A stretch of DNA of 64,000 nucleotides from Hydrogenophaga crassostreae (GCF_001761385.1 NZ_CP017476.1:2841501-2905500), one strand, 5' to 3'; positions 1 through 9,071 are shown, counted from the first letter of the stretch. The notes: generated by a model not told the origin, from the sequence alone. Made by a program: numbers and translations.

Positions 1-1629
1 CGGCCACAGCGCTTGAATACGTCCAAAGGCCGTTTCATATCCCTCAAGACCCACACTGTTGTCGGAGTACTCGTCAAAGGGCGGGGCACCGGCATTGAAC
101 TTGTGGTTAAAAACCTCGCGAAGCTCGTCATAGTCTTGGCGCCGATTCTGCTGGTGATAAAGCCTGAACAAATCCAGATAAGCCAATGCGCTGGGTTCCT
201 GACTCTCCAGCAAATGGCTCTTCAACACACCGATCGCTTTTTCGTTTTCGCCTAGCGAGACAAAGAAATCGGCTTGCTGTTGAACGTCAAACAACTCTTC
301 CGTGGCCAGTGAGCGCGAACCGGCCGCGTGGTTTGATTCGTCTCCCTGCCCACGAGAAGCGGGCAGGACCGCGCGCAAGCTCGAATCGTTCCCATGAAGA
401 GACTCGTAGTCATCGAAGCCAGATTCCGCATCGATATCCAGATCAATATCAACACCCACCGGGTCACGGCGACCTGCGACCGCAGCAGTTGAAGCAACGG
501 CTGCACCTGCGACGCCTGCTGCGACTGGCTTCTTGGCACCATCCCACCATGCGGCGTCTCGTCGGACAACTTCAACGGGCTCTTTGCGCCGACGGAAAAA
601 CCACAGCCCCAAAATCGACAGCACCAGCAAGGCGCCTAGAAGATAGGCCAGCCAGGTGATGTAGCGCGACTGATCCAGTTGCGCCTGCATGGCTTGAATC
701 GCGGCTTCATCCCGGGCTTCCTTTTCACGCAATCCTTTGGACTCCGCTTCCAGAACCGCCAACTTTTGCGAGTCGCGCAAAATGTCTTCAGGCGAGGCGT
801 TGATGGCCTTCCAGAGCTGGCCTGCAGCAGCCCGCTCTTGCTCCGAGGTTGTCGGCTCGCTCAGCAGCGACAACGAAAGCTTGAGCACCGGATCGCGCTC
901 AATACCCAGGCTCAGGTCCACGGGTTCGAGGTGCAACCTGGGAGCAGTGGTGACTTCGGCCACAGGATCTGGTTTGCGAACCACACTCTTGGGTGCGGGC
1001 TTCGGAGTCGCAGCCTTTCGAACCGGTGGTTTTGCACGCTCAGGCTTGGGTGCTTGTGCTACATCTGACGAGCCTTCGTCGCCGACGCTTCTCAGGGCTT
1101 CACTGGACCGGTTGGCGTTATTGGTGCCGCGAGAAGCAGTCGCCGCCTGGCCGTTTTCGCTCACGACCTTTGGCAAAACCCTCGATGAAGCGCCGCCACC
1201 AACTGATGCCCCATCGATTGAACGCCCGGCGCCATCCAAACCATTGGTTGAAGTCGCAGCCACTGGGGCTGGATCGGCCAACAAGACATACCGGCGCGCA
1301 AACGGCGCCGCGCATCCGGCACTGACCTCCAGCGATACCACTGGCTCATTCACAGGTACAGTGGTCTGAATTCTGATTGAAGCCTTTGCATCAGGCGCAC
1401 TTCGCTGGGGGGTGATCTGCACGGCACTGGATGCCAGCCGAGACTCACCAAACAGCACGCCTGCGCGAATGCAGAGATCGGAAAGATCTTCACCGGGACT
1501 GGTCAAAGCCTCCACCCTGATGTCCAAGGTGCGTCCGATCACCGCCGCGCCACCATGACGACCCAACGTAACCGCCGAGCTCGGCAAAGCCGTTGATAGC
1601 AAAATAGAGCTGATCACAATCAGGCGCAC
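1..1629 (-). CDS. FimV-like membrane protein, 3' end missing
   Basis: Partial gene running off the left edge: 543 codons are visible and no stop is reached. The start is a GTG at 1629, preceded on the minus strand by AAGGAAGAAGGG, a strong Shine-Dalgarno about 8 bases away. The layout is a signal peptide (first ~20 residues, ending around PSSAV), a beta-rich N-terminal domain, a long Ala/Pro/Lys linker, a charged coiled-coil segment around residues 290-320, one membrane helix at about 325-345, then a basic stop-transfer (FRRRK) and an acidic cytoplasmic part ending in helical TPR-like sequence. That order is the FimV family plan: inner-membrane proteins that organise type IV pili, polarity or peptidoglycan-linked assemblies. 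I see no LysM repeat. Function by analogy only. Confidence 0.6.
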   Translation of the reverse strand, partial: MRLIVISSILLSTALPSSAVTLGRHGGAAVIGRTLDIRVEALTSPGEDLSDLCIRAGVLFGESRLASSAVQITPQRSAPDAKASIRIQTTVPVNEPVVSLEVSAGCAAPFARRYVLLADPAPVAATSTNGLDGAGRSIDGASVGGGASSRVLPKVVSENGQAATASRGTNNANRSSEALRSVGDEGSSDVAQAPKPERAKPPVRKAATPKPAPKSVVRKPDPVAEVTTAPRLHLEPVDLSLGIERDPVLKLSLSLLSEPTTSEQERAAAGQLWKAINASPEDILRDSQKLAVLEAESKGLREKEARDEAAIQAMQAQLDQSRYITWLAYLLGALLVLSILGLWFFRRRKEPVEVVRRDAAWWDGAKKPVAAGVAGAAVASTAAVAGRRDPVGVDIDLDIDAESGFDDYESLHGNDSSLRAVLPASRGQGDESNHAAGSRSLATEELFDVQQQADFFVSLGENEKAIGVLKSHLLESQEPSALAYLDLFRLYHQQNRRQDYDELREVFNHKFNAGAPPFDEYSDNSVGLEGYETAFGRIQALWP

Positions 1630-1706
1630 GTCAGAATCCCTTCTTCCTTAGGTGGGGAACATTTTGTCATAGGTTCGAACATGTTCACCTCAAATAGTAC
1701 TTTCAT

Positions 1707-3248
1707 ATGCAACCATTTCTTCCTTTAGCCCAACCCATCTTCCAAACCGTCGGCGTGATCGGTGGCGGCGCCATGGGCAGAGGCATCGCTCAGATGGCAG
1801 TGCAAGCAGGCAGCGACGTATTCTTGCTGGACAGCCAGCCAGGTGCCGCACAGGCCGCAATCGCCGCAATCACTGCAATTTGGGATCGCCTGGTTACCAA
1901 AGGCAAGCTGACGGATGAGATGCGCAACTTGCATCTCACACGGCTCAGCGCAGCCCCAGACGCCGCAGCGCTGGCGCCGTGCAACCTCATCATTGAAGCG
2001 ATTGTGGAGCGTATCGACATCAAACAACGCCTCTTCAGTGAAATTGAATCACTGGTTGCTCCCGGAACCGTGCTCGCGACCAACACTTCGTCGCTCTCTG
2101 TCACAGCCATCGCTGCCAATTTACAGCGCCCCGCCCAACTGGCTGGCTTTCATTTCTTCAACCCGGTTCCGTTGATGCGTGTGGTGGAGGTGGTCGCGGG
2201 ACTCAAGACATCGCCTGTTGTTTGCGAACAACTTACTGGCTATGCACGCCAGTTCGGCCATACGCCCGTTGCCGCGCAAGACACCCCTGGCTTCATCGTC
2301 AACCATGCGGGCCGTGGCTATGGCACTGAGGCTCTGCGGGTGGTGAGCGAGCGAATCGCAGACTTCGCGACAGTAGACCGTATTCTGCGGGACCAGATGG
2401 GCTTCAAGCTGGGGCCATTCGAACTGATGGACCTGACAGCCCTGGATGTGTCGCACCCAGTAATGGAGTCCATCTACCGCCAGTACTTCGACGAGCCACG
2501 GTACCGCCCCAGCGTGATCACCGCCCAGCGCCTGGCCGGCGGCGTGATTGGCAAGAAGGTGGGCGAGGGTTTCTATTCCTATCTTGAGGGTGCCGCGCAA
2601 ATCCCTGAGGACCCGCCTGCGCCAGTTGTCAAATCGTTGCCTCCCGTGTGGGTTTCACCCAAGGCGGCCCGGCGCTCAGAGCTCTATCAATTGCTCAAGG
2701 ATTTAGGCGCCCACATTGAAACCGCGGCAACGCCATCGTCGACCGCATTGATTCTGGTAGCGCCGCTGGGTCTGGATGTGACCACACTTGCAGCTGTTGA
2801 GCGGCTGGACGCGACGCGAACCATCGGCATCGACATGATGCTGGAAGACACCGCTACGCGCCGCCGTGTTCTCGCAACCAACCCAGCAACCCGCCCCGAT
2901 ATGCGTGATGCGGCCCATGCTTTGTTTGCCCAGGACGGCAAGGCAGTCAGCGTGGTTCGCGACAGCGGTGGTTTTGTGACCCAACGCGTGGTCGCCACCA
3001 TCATCAACATCGCGGCCGACATGTGCCAGCAAGGCGTGTGCTCCCCAAGCGATCTCGATCTTGCCGTCACTTTGGGTTTGGGTTATCCGATGGGTCCGCT
3101 GGCGATGGGCGACCGCATTGGCCCCACCAACGTGCTCGAGATACTGTTTAACATGCAAACCGTTTATGGTGATCCGCGCTACCGTCCTTCCCCATGGCTG
3201 CGCCGCCGCGGCGCGCTGGGCCTGAGCCTGTCCCACGAAGAAGCCTGA
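1707..3248 (+). CDS. paaH: 3-hydroxyacyl-CoA dehydrogenase (PaaH type)
   Basis: 513-residue NAD-dependent 3-hydroxyacyl-CoA dehydrogenase, oxidising (S)-3-hydroxyacyl-CoA to 3-ketoacyl-CoA in the cytoplasm. The Rossmann motif GVIGGGAMGRG is near residues 16-26, and the catalytic His is at 149 in HFFNPVPLMRVVEV. A first C-terminal helical dimerisation domain spans about 195-290; a second, related one near 415-490 (VTQRVVATIINIAADM) makes the long PaaH/PaaC form of about 500 residues. No clear Shine-Dalgarno precedes the ATG; the start is chosen because the family begins shortly before the Rossmann strand. It lies 25 bp ahead of an enoyl-CoA hydratase, so the two probably act together. The paa name marks the subfamily; no phenylacetate genes are adjacent. 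Confidence 0.87.
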   Translation: MQPFLPLAQPIFQTVGVIGGGAMGRGIAQMAVQAGSDVFLLDSQPGAAQAAIAAITAIWDRLVTKGKLTDEMRNLHLTRLSAAPDAAALAPCNLIIEAIVERIDIKQRLFSEIESLVAPGTVLATNTSSLSVTAIAANLQRPAQLAGFHFFNPVPLMRVVEVVAGLKTSPVVCEQLTGYARQFGHTPVAAQDTPGFIVNHAGRGYGTEALRVVSERIADFATVDRILRDQMGFKLGPFELMDLTALDVSHPVMESIYRQYFDEPRYRPSVITAQRLAGGVIGKKVGEGFYSYLEGAAQIPEDPPAPVVKSLPPVWVSPKAARRSELYQLLKDLGAHIETAATPSSTALILVAPLGLDVTTLAAVERLDATRTIGIDMMLEDTATRRRVLATNPATRPDMRDAAHALFAQDGKAVSVVRDSGGFVTQRVVATIINIAADMCQQGVCSPSDLDLAVTLGLGYPMGPLAMGDRIGPTNVLEILFNMQTVYGDPRYRPSPWLRRRGALGLSLSHEEA

Positions 3249-3273
3249 CCCCAACCCAGGACCACACCACCCC

Positions 3274-4053
3274 ATGACCGCAACCCTCAAGAGCCACAGC
3301 CATGGACAGACCATGGTGCTGAGCATCAGCAACCCCGACCTTCGCAACGCGCTCGGTCCCGACATTTACGCAGCCGGCATTGAGGCCATGAACGTGGCCG
3401 AGGGCAGCGCCGAAGTGCGCAGCGTCGTGATTCAGGGCGAAGGTGCCCATTTCTGTGCTGGCGGGGACCTGCAGCGCTTGCGCGCCAACCGCTCCCTTCC
3501 CCCCGAGCACCAGAGCCAAAGCATCGAAGGCCTGCACAACTGGATCGAAACCATCCGCGCCTTTCCCAAACCGGTGATCGCGGCCGTCGAAGGGTCCTGC
3601 GCAGGCGCCGGGTTTTCGTTGGCACTGGCTTGCGATTTCATCGTGGCGGCGCACAACAGCGTGTTCGTCATGGCCTACAGCAATGTGGGCCTGTCCCCCG
3701 ATGGCGGCGCGAGCTGGAGTCTGATGCGCGCGTTGCCCAGGGCAACCGCTTTGCAGTTGCTCATGTTCGGCGACCGCATCGAGGCCCAGCGTTTGCAGGC
3801 CCTTGGTGTGGTGACGCAAGTCAGCGCCCCCACAGATGCGCTGCAGGATGCCCTGACACTGGCCGAGCGCCTGAACGGACGGGCGCCCAACGCCCTGGCG
3901 AGCATCAAGGAGTTGTGCAACGACGCCGACACCGCATCGCTGCACACCCAGCTCGGCGCCGAACGCGATCATTTCGTGCGCAACCTGCACCATGCCAACG
4001 CTGGAGAAGGCATCCAGGCGTTCCTAGAAAAGCGGGCCCCCAGCTACCGCTGA
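3274..4053 (+). CDS. enoyl-CoA hydratase/isomerase family protein
   Basis: 259-residue crotonase-fold protein, the usual length for monofunctional enoyl-CoA hydratases. The oxyanion-hole segment HFCAGGDLQRL (about 58-68) and the second loop VEGSCAGAGFSLALACDF (about 107-124) are intact. The first catalytic Glu of mitochondrial hydratase is not obvious; GLSPDGG carries an Asp at the second acid position, as in PaaG-like isomerases. It should hydrate or isomerise a 2-enoyl- or 3-enoyl-CoA. Placed 25 bp after the 3-hydroxyacyl-CoA dehydrogenase and on the same strand, it supplies that enzyme's substrate. The exact acyl chain is not readable from sequence. Confidence 0.85.
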   Translation: MTATLKSHSHGQTMVLSISNPDLRNALGPDIYAAGIEAMNVAEGSAEVRSVVIQGEGAHFCAGGDLQRLRANRSLPPEHQSQSIEGLHNWIETIRAFPKPVIAAVEGSCAGAGFSLALACDFIVAAHNSVFVMAYSNVGLSPDGGASWSLMRALPRATALQLLMFGDRIEAQRLQALGVVTQVSAPTDALQDALTLAERLNGRAPNALASIKELCNDADTASLHTQLGAERDHFVRNLHHANAGEGIQAFLEKRAPSYR

Positions 4054-4194
4054 AGCCCTACCGCGTTTCGCTGATGGTGATTCCGCAGGCCACCTGCAAG
4101 ACGCCCACGAGACACTTTCCATGCAAACCCTGTGAGGTGCCTTCGTCCCTATGGCGACAATGAAGGCACCCCCCAGTCACTCATAAGACAGACG

Positions 4195-4914
4195 ATGGAC
4201 GAACCGATTCTGACAATGGACGAACGCGAGGCGATCAATGGTGGTCGCTGGTTCAACAGCCTTTCCCCTTCACTGCGACACGACATACTTCGATGCGCCT
4301 ACGTCAAGCGATTCAAGGACGGCGATCTGATCGTTGCCCGAGGAGACCCGCCAACCGAATGGACGGCGGTCGCCAAGGGCGCGGTGCGCGTGAGTTCGAC
4401 TTCGCTCTCGGGCAAGCAGATCACGCTGACCTATGTGGAACCGGGCGTGTGGTTCGGCGACGTGGCGATGTTCGACGGCGACCAGCGCACACACGATGCC
4501 TACGCACACGATGCAACCACGCTGCTTTGCGTTTCGCGCAACGATTTTCAAAAGATTCTCAGCAACCACGGCGAACTGTACGAAGCGCTGATGCGGCTGC
4601 AGGCGCGGCGTATTCGCACCCTGTTTGGCCTGGTGGAAGACCTCAACACCCTGCCCCTTCGGGCCCGGCTGGCCAAGCAGCTGTTGCACCTCGTGCGCAG
4701 CTATGGCGTGCCCTGCCTGTCGGATGGCAACGAAATGCGAATCGGTCTTCAGTTGGCACAAGAAGAGTTGGCGCAACTCTTGGGCGCTTCACGTCAGCGC
4801 GTCAACCAGGAGCTCAAGTCGATGGAACGCGAAGATGCCATTCGCATCGAGCAAGGTGGTCTGGTGGTGCGGGATCGAGAAATGTTGATGCGCATCGCCG
4901 ACGCCGAATCCTGA
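4195..4914 (+). CDS. Crp/Fnr-family transcriptional regulator
   Basis: 239-residue one-component regulator with an N-terminal cyclic-nucleotide-binding-like beta barrel (about 30-130, GVWFGDVAMFDGDQRTHDAYA), a dimerisation helix, and a C-terminal winged helix-turn-helix at about 186-206 (AQEELAQLLGASRQRVNQEL). It has no N-terminal Cys cluster, so it is not an FNR oxygen sensor. The ATG at 4195 is preferred over an in-frame ATG at 4132 because the family starts close to MDEREAINGG and the earlier frame encodes unrelated residues. It sits between the hydratase and the kinase/dehydrogenase genes, making it the likely local regulator of this block. Ligand unknown. Confidence 0.85.
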   Translation: MDEPILTMDEREAINGGRWFNSLSPSLRHDILRCAYVKRFKDGDLIVARGDPPTEWTAVAKGAVRVSSTSLSGKQITLTYVEPGVWFGDVAMFDGDQRTHDAYAHDATTLLCVSRNDFQKILSNHGELYEALMRLQARRIRTLFGLVEDLNTLPLRARLAKQLLHLVRSYGVPCLSDGNEMRIGLQLAQEELAQLLGASRQRVNQELKSMEREDAIRIEQGGLVVRDREMLMRIADAES

Positions 4915-5005
4915 TCAGTATTTCTCTCAAGCGCACGCAGATGCGCAGCCGGCCAACCGGAGCCTGTGTTGGCCGCCCCCACCCCAACATGAGGCAATCC
5001 ACCCG

Positions 5006-6094
5006 ATGAGCGAACCCCACGTCTTTACTGGCACCAAGCCAGTCGCCGAACAACACCGTTTCGACACCGACGCGTTGTCCCACTGGATGACCACCCAAGT
5101 GCCTGGTTTTGCGGGCCCGTTGACCGTCGAGATGTTCAAGGGCGGCCAATCCAACCCGACCTACAAGCTCATCACGCCATCGAAGTCTTATGTGATGCGC
5201 GCCAAGCCAGGCCCGGTGGCCAAGCTGCTGCCTTCGGCCCATGCAGTGGAGCGAGAGTTTCGTGTCATGAAAGCGCTGCACGGCACGGGTGTTCCTGTGG
5301 CTGAAATGTATGCCCTGTGCGAAGACGAGGCCGTCATCGGGCGCGCCTTTTATGTCATGGAGTGCGTGGAAGGCCGGGTCATGTGGGACCAGGCCCTGCC
5401 CGAGATGAGCAACGCACAACGTGGCGCCATTTACGACGAAATGAACCGGGTCCTGGCGGCTCTGCACTCCGTCAAACCCGATGACATTGGCCTGGAAGGC
5501 TACGGCAAGCCGGGCAACTATTTCGAACGCCAGATCGGACGCTGGAGCAAACAGTACGTCGCATCCATCACGCAGCCCATTGAAGAGATGGACCGGCTGA
5601 TGGAATGGCTGCCGCAAAACATCCCGGCCATGGCGCGCGACGAATCCATGGTCTCCGTGGTGCATGGCGACTACCGGCTGGACAACCTGATGTTCCATCC
5701 CACCGAGCCGCGCGTGCTGGCCGTGCTCGATTGGGAACTGTCCACCCTGGGTCACCCGCTGGCCGATTTCAGCTACCACTGCATGGCCTGGCACATTCCG
5801 CCAGGCGCTTTCCGCGGCATCGGCGGGCTAGACGTGGCCGCCCTGGGGATTCCCACCGAGGCCGAATACATCGCCCGCTATTGCGAACGCACCGGGCTGA
5901 CCACGCCCGATCGTCTCAAGGCAGACTGGAATTTTTACCTCGCCTACAACCTCTTCCGCCTGGCCGCCATTTTGCAAGGCATCGCCAAGCGGGTCGAGAT
6001 GGGCACGGCATCCAGCGCGCAGGCGGTTTCTTCTGCGGCCGGCGCCCGTCCGCTGGCCCAACTGGCCTGGCGCTACGCCTCTGCCGCCGACTGA
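5006..6094 (+). CDS. APH-type phosphotransferase (ACAD11 kinase-domain homologue)
   Basis: 362-residue aminoglycoside-phosphotransferase-fold kinase. The Gly-rich entry FKGGQSNPTYKL is at about 46-57, the ATP-binding Lys/Glu region is VMRAKPG..AVEREFRVMKAL, the catalytic loop HGDYRLDN begins at residue 220, and the metal-binding DWE is at 242-244. These segments closely match the N-terminal kinase domain of human ACAD10/ACAD11 and LvaA of the Pseudomonas levulinate pathway, which phosphorylate the 4-hydroxyl of 4-hydroxyacyl-CoA; they do not suggest antibiotic resistance. The gene ends 54 bp before an acyl-CoA dehydrogenase that matches the other half of ACAD11, so the pair looks like the unfused version. 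Substrate assignment is inference. Confidence 0.82.
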   Translation: MSEPHVFTGTKPVAEQHRFDTDALSHWMTTQVPGFAGPLTVEMFKGGQSNPTYKLITPSKSYVMRAKPGPVAKLLPSAHAVEREFRVMKALHGTGVPVAEMYALCEDEAVIGRAFYVMECVEGRVMWDQALPEMSNAQRGAIYDEMNRVLAALHSVKPDDIGLEGYGKPGNYFERQIGRWSKQYVASITQPIEEMDRLMEWLPQNIPAMARDESMVSVVHGDYRLDNLMFHPTEPRVLAVLDWELSTLGHPLADFSYHCMAWHIPPGAFRGIGGLDVAALGIPTEAEYIARYCERTGLTTPDRLKADWNFYLAYNLFRLAAILQGIAKRVEMGTASSAQAVSSAAGARPLAQLAWRYASAAD

Positions 6095-6148
6095 ACCTTT
6101 TCCCACTCACCCCCCAAGCTTTCGAAGCGATCAATCCAAGGAGACAAG

Positions 6149-7408
6149 ATGAATTTCGACTACACCGACAAGGTTAAAGACATGCGCGAACGCCTGCTGG
6201 CGTTCATGGACGAGCACATCTATCCCAACGAAGCCCGCTTCTTCGCCGAGATCGCCGAGAACCGCAAAAACGGCAACGCCTGGCTGCCGACCAAGATCGT
6301 CGAAGAGCTCAAGCCCAAAGCCCGTGCCGCTGGCTTGTGGAACCTGTTTTTGCCCAGCAGTGCTCGTGCCCCCGAAGGCCTGACCAACCTCGAGTACGCG
6401 CCCATGTGCGAAATCATGGGCCGTGTGGTGTTTGCCTCCGAAGTCTTCAACTGCTCGGCGCCAGACACCGGCAATATGGAAACGCTGGAGCGCTACGCCA
6501 GCGAAGCCATCAAGGACGAGTGGATGGAACCCCTGCTGCGCGGTGAGATCCGCTCGGCCTTTCTGATGACCGAGCCCGCCGTGGCTTCGTCCGACGCCAC
6601 CAACATCGAATGCCGCATCGAGCGCGATGGCGATGAATACGTGATCAACGGCACCAAATGGTGGTCGTCTGGCGCGGGCGATCCACGCTGCCAGGTCTAC
6701 ATCGTGATGGGCAAGACCAATCCCGATGCACCACGCCATTCGCAGCAATCGATGATCGTCGTGCCGGCAAACACGCCAGGCATCGAAGTGGTTCGCGCCC
6801 TGTCAGTGTTCGGCTACGACGATGCGCCTCACGGCCACATGGAGGTCAAGCTGACCAACGTGCGCGTGCCCGTGGGCAACCTCATGCTCGGCGAAGGCCG
6901 AGGCTTCGAAATCGCCCAAGGTCGCCTTGGCCCTGGCCGTATCCACCACTGCATGCGCTCCATCGGCGCCGCTGAACGCGCGCTGGAACTCATGTGCAAG
7001 CGCCTGAACAGCCGCGTGGCGTTTGGCAAGCCTGTGTCGGCCCAGTCGGTGTGGCACGAGCGCATCGCCGATGCACGCTGCCGCATCGAGATGGCCCGTT
7101 TGCTGACGCTGAAAGCCGCCTACATGATGGATACCGTAGGCAACAAAATCGCCAAGGCTGAAATCGCCATGATCAAGGTGGTGGCGCCCAACATGGCCTG
7201 CGACATCATCGACATGGCCATCCAGGCCCATGGCGGTGGCGGCGTGAGCGACGACTTCCCGCTGGCCTACAGCTATGCTGGCCAACGCACGCTGCGCCTG
7301 GCCGATGGCCCGGATGAAGTGCACCGTGTTTCGATCGCCAAACTGGAACTGGCCAAGCACATGGCCATCAAGGGCGAAGTGGACATGCCCATCACGCGCG
7401 GCAGCTGA
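6149..7408 (+). CDS. acyl-CoA dehydrogenase family protein (ACAD11-like)
   Basis: 419-residue FAD-dependent acyl-CoA dehydrogenase; an AAGGAGA Shine-Dalgarno precedes the ATG. The N-terminal helical domain, the middle beta domain (MTEPAVASSDATNIEC; WWSSGAGDPRC) and the C-terminal FAD/CoA helices (LGPGRIHHCMR; IQAHGGGGVSDDFPL; RLADGPDEVH) are complete. FNCSAPDTGNME and GEGRGFEIAQGRLGPGRIHH are near-identical to the dehydrogenase half of ACAD11, whose family removes the phosphate of 4-phosphoacyl-CoA to give an enoyl-CoA. The upstream kinase-type gene and the hydratase and dehydrogenase at 1.7-4.05 kb would complete such a route. Confidence 0.87.
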   Translation: MNFDYTDKVKDMRERLLAFMDEHIYPNEARFFAEIAENRKNGNAWLPTKIVEELKPKARAAGLWNLFLPSSARAPEGLTNLEYAPMCEIMGRVVFASEVFNCSAPDTGNMETLERYASEAIKDEWMEPLLRGEIRSAFLMTEPAVASSDATNIECRIERDGDEYVINGTKWWSSGAGDPRCQVYIVMGKTNPDAPRHSQQSMIVVPANTPGIEVVRALSVFGYDDAPHGHMEVKLTNVRVPVGNLMLGEGRGFEIAQGRLGPGRIHHCMRSIGAAERALELMCKRLNSRVAFGKPVSAQSVWHERIADARCRIEMARLLTLKAAYMMDTVGNKIAKAEIAMIKVVAPNMACDIIDMAIQAHGGGGVSDDFPLAYSYAGQRTLRLADGPDEVHRVSIAKLELAKHMAIKGEVDMPITRGS

Positions 7409-7429
7409 ACGCCTCGCGCATCCCCTCTC

Positions 7430-8095
7430 TCAGCGCCCGAAAAGCTTCACAGCCCGGGCGCTGAGTTGTTCCAGCGTGTCCAACGCATGGTGGCTGACCA
7501 CACCGTCGTCCATGGCCTCCATTTGCAGCCGCAAGTAGACCTTGCCACGGGTCAACGCAATCAGGAACGGCGTCACCGGCCTGAGTGCCGCGGGTGCATC
7601 GCCCAGGCACTCGATCGCGTCGGCATACAACCACTCGCGGGCCGACTCCAGGTTGTCGGTCAGCACGCAATAGCGCGCCCAGAAGTCTGGCGTGGGCCCC
7701 GGCCACCCCGCATCGCGGTAGACCGACAACCAGACCAGTTCCTCTGGCAACGCTTTGTGGGCCGTTCGCAATTGGGCGGTGGCATCGGCGTAGGTGTGGC
7801 TGGCCGCTTTCTCCAGCGCGCGTTTCAATGCCCGGTGCATCACGATGATGTTCACGTCGTCCCGCAAACCCAGATCGGCACGCGCCATCAACTCCACGCC
7901 CTGGATATAGGGTCGCGAAGACGGCGCACAGCCTGCCTGAAATGGCCGGTCCAGCAACAACCCTTCCGCCACGGTCGCACCGTTGGCCAACTGGTGGTGG
8001 CTCAGCATGCGGTCCACCGCCCAATGAGCCAAACCGTCGCCACTGGCTGGCACAGGCGCCGAAGACCTGAATGCATTTTTCAATTTCTCAAACAT
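7430..8095 (-). CDS. conserved hypothetical protein
   Basis: 221 residues, no signal peptide or membrane segment. I do not recognise a named domain. The protein starts MFEKLKNAF, is largely helical in appearance, and has a Trp-rich centre (LVWLSVYRDAGWPGPTPDFWARY) and a C-terminal ALRPVTPFLIALTRGKVYLRLQMEAM segment. It converges on the acyl-CoA dehydrogenase gene (21 bp between the stops) and is divergent from the GST gene. Codon use and GC resemble the neighbours, so it looks like a resident gene. Confidence 0.65.
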   Translation of the reverse strand: MFEKLKNAFRSSAPVPASGDGLAHWAVDRMLSHHQLANGATVAEGLLLDRPFQAGCAPSSRPYIQGVELMARADLGLRDDVNIIVMHRALKRALEKAASHTYADATAQLRTAHKALPEELVWLSVYRDAGWPGPTPDFWARYCVLTDNLESAREWLYADAIECLGDAPAALRPVTPFLIALTRGKVYLRLQMEAMDDGVVSHHALDTLEQLSARAVKLFGR

Positions 8096-8166
8096 GGCTC
8101 ATCAAATCTTTGTAAAGTCGTGATTGGTTTCCACTCCTCCCACTCCACCTCCTCGCAGGCAACTCC

Positions 8167-8871
8167 ATGATCCAAGTTTATTCCTGGCCCACACCCAACG
8201 GGCACAAAGTCCACATCATGCTGGAAGAATGTGGCCTGCGCCTTGGGCGCGATTGGCAAGTACATCCCATCAACATCGGTCTAGGCGATCAATTTTCCCC
8301 CGAGTTTCTCAAAATCAGCCCCAACAACAAGATCCCCGCACTGGTAGACCCCATAGGGCCCGATGGCAAGCCCATCAGCCTTTTTGAATCTGGCGCCATC
8401 TTGCTCTACCTGGCCGCAAAAACAGGCAGGCTCTTGCCCAAGTCGGATCGCCAGAAATTCGAGACGCTGCAATGGCTGATGTTCCAAATGGGCGGGGTAG
8501 GCCCCATGCTCGGTCAGGCGCACCACTTTCGCATCTACGCGCCCGAGAAGATCGATTACGCCTACGACCGCTACACCAAGGAAGCCAAGCGCCTCTACGG
8601 CGTCATGAACAAGCAACTGGAGGACCGGCCGTTCATTGCTGGCAAGCAATACACCGTTGCCGACATCGCCATCTTCCCCTGGGTGCGCAGCTGGCAGAAC
8701 CAGGGCATCGAGTGGAAAGACCACCCCTCGCTCAAAGCCTGGTTCGACCGGGTCGCAGCCCGCCCTGCGGTGCAACGAGGGGTGGCTGTTTTGGCCGATG
8801 CGCGAAAACCGTTGACCGACGACAAAGCCCGCAACGCACTCTTTGGCAAAGGACAATACAAAAAAAGATGA
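8167..8871 (+). CDS. glutathione S-transferase, YfcG/YghU-like
   Basis: 234-residue GST. The N-terminal thioredoxin-fold half begins IQVYSWPTPNGHKVHIMLEE, typical of nu-class (YfcG/YghU) enzymes that use a Thr-Pro-Asn loop instead of a catalytic Tyr or Ser. ISLFESGAILLYLA carries the Glu-Ser pair that grips glutathione. The C-terminal all-helical half includes FIAGKQYTVADIAIFPW, with the conserved N-capping Asp. Family members act as disulfide-bond reductases or glutathione peroxidases. Divergent from the hypothetical gene at 7430-8095, with 71 bp between them. Physiological substrate unknown. Confidence 0.88.
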   Translation: MIQVYSWPTPNGHKVHIMLEECGLRLGRDWQVHPINIGLGDQFSPEFLKISPNNKIPALVDPIGPDGKPISLFESGAILLYLAAKTGRLLPKSDRQKFETLQWLMFQMGGVGPMLGQAHHFRIYAPEKIDYAYDRYTKEAKRLYGVMNKQLEDRPFIAGKQYTVADIAIFPWVRSWQNQGIEWKDHPSLKAWFDRVAARPAVQRGVAVLADARKPLTDDKARNALFGKGQYKKR

Positions 8872-8910
8872 AGATTTCTGCACCGCACCAAAAATGGGGT
8901 TTTCTTTGGG

Positions 8911-8916
8911 TACAAT
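8911..8916 (+). promoter_or_regulatory. -10 element of tRNA-Pro(TGG)
   Basis: TACAAT, 12 bases before the mature 5' end of the tRNA; no good -35 hexamer is seen. The stop of the GST gene is only 40 bases upstream. Confidence 0.5.
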
Positions 8917-8928
8917 TCACAGCTTAGT

Positions 8929-9005
8929 CGGAGCGTAGCGCAGCCTGGTAGCGCATCTGCTTTGGGAGCAGAGGGTCGCGAGTTCGAATCCCGCCGCTCC
9001 GACCA
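8929..9005 (+). tRNA. tRNA-Pro (anticodon TGG)
   Basis: 77 nt, folding as a standard cloverleaf with a CGGAGCG/CGCTCCG acceptor stem, the anticodon loop TTTGGGA in the stem TCTGC/GCAGA, the T-arm TTCGAAT, and an encoded CCA. The TGG anticodon reads CCN proline codons. Followed 15 bp later by an intrinsic-terminator hairpin. Confidence 0.97.
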
Positions 9006-9020
9006 TTCATTCAGTTGAAC

Positions 9021-9049
9021 AAAAAGGCCCACTCTGTGGGCCTTTTTTG
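9021..9049 (+). terminator. intrinsic terminator after tRNA-Pro
   Basis: Perfect stem AAAGGCCCAC / GTGGGCCTTT with a 3-base loop, followed by a T run. It lies between tRNA-Pro and tRNA-Arg, and only 22 bp separate the T run from the tRNA-Arg 5' end. Confidence 0.85.
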
Positions 9050-9071
9050 TATCCGCAACCAGTTCACCCAT

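Noticed and set aside
5006..6094. Aminoglycoside-resistance gene
   Set aside because: The fold is APH-like, but the sequence matches the ACAD11/LvaA kinase branch and the context is acyl-CoA catabolism.
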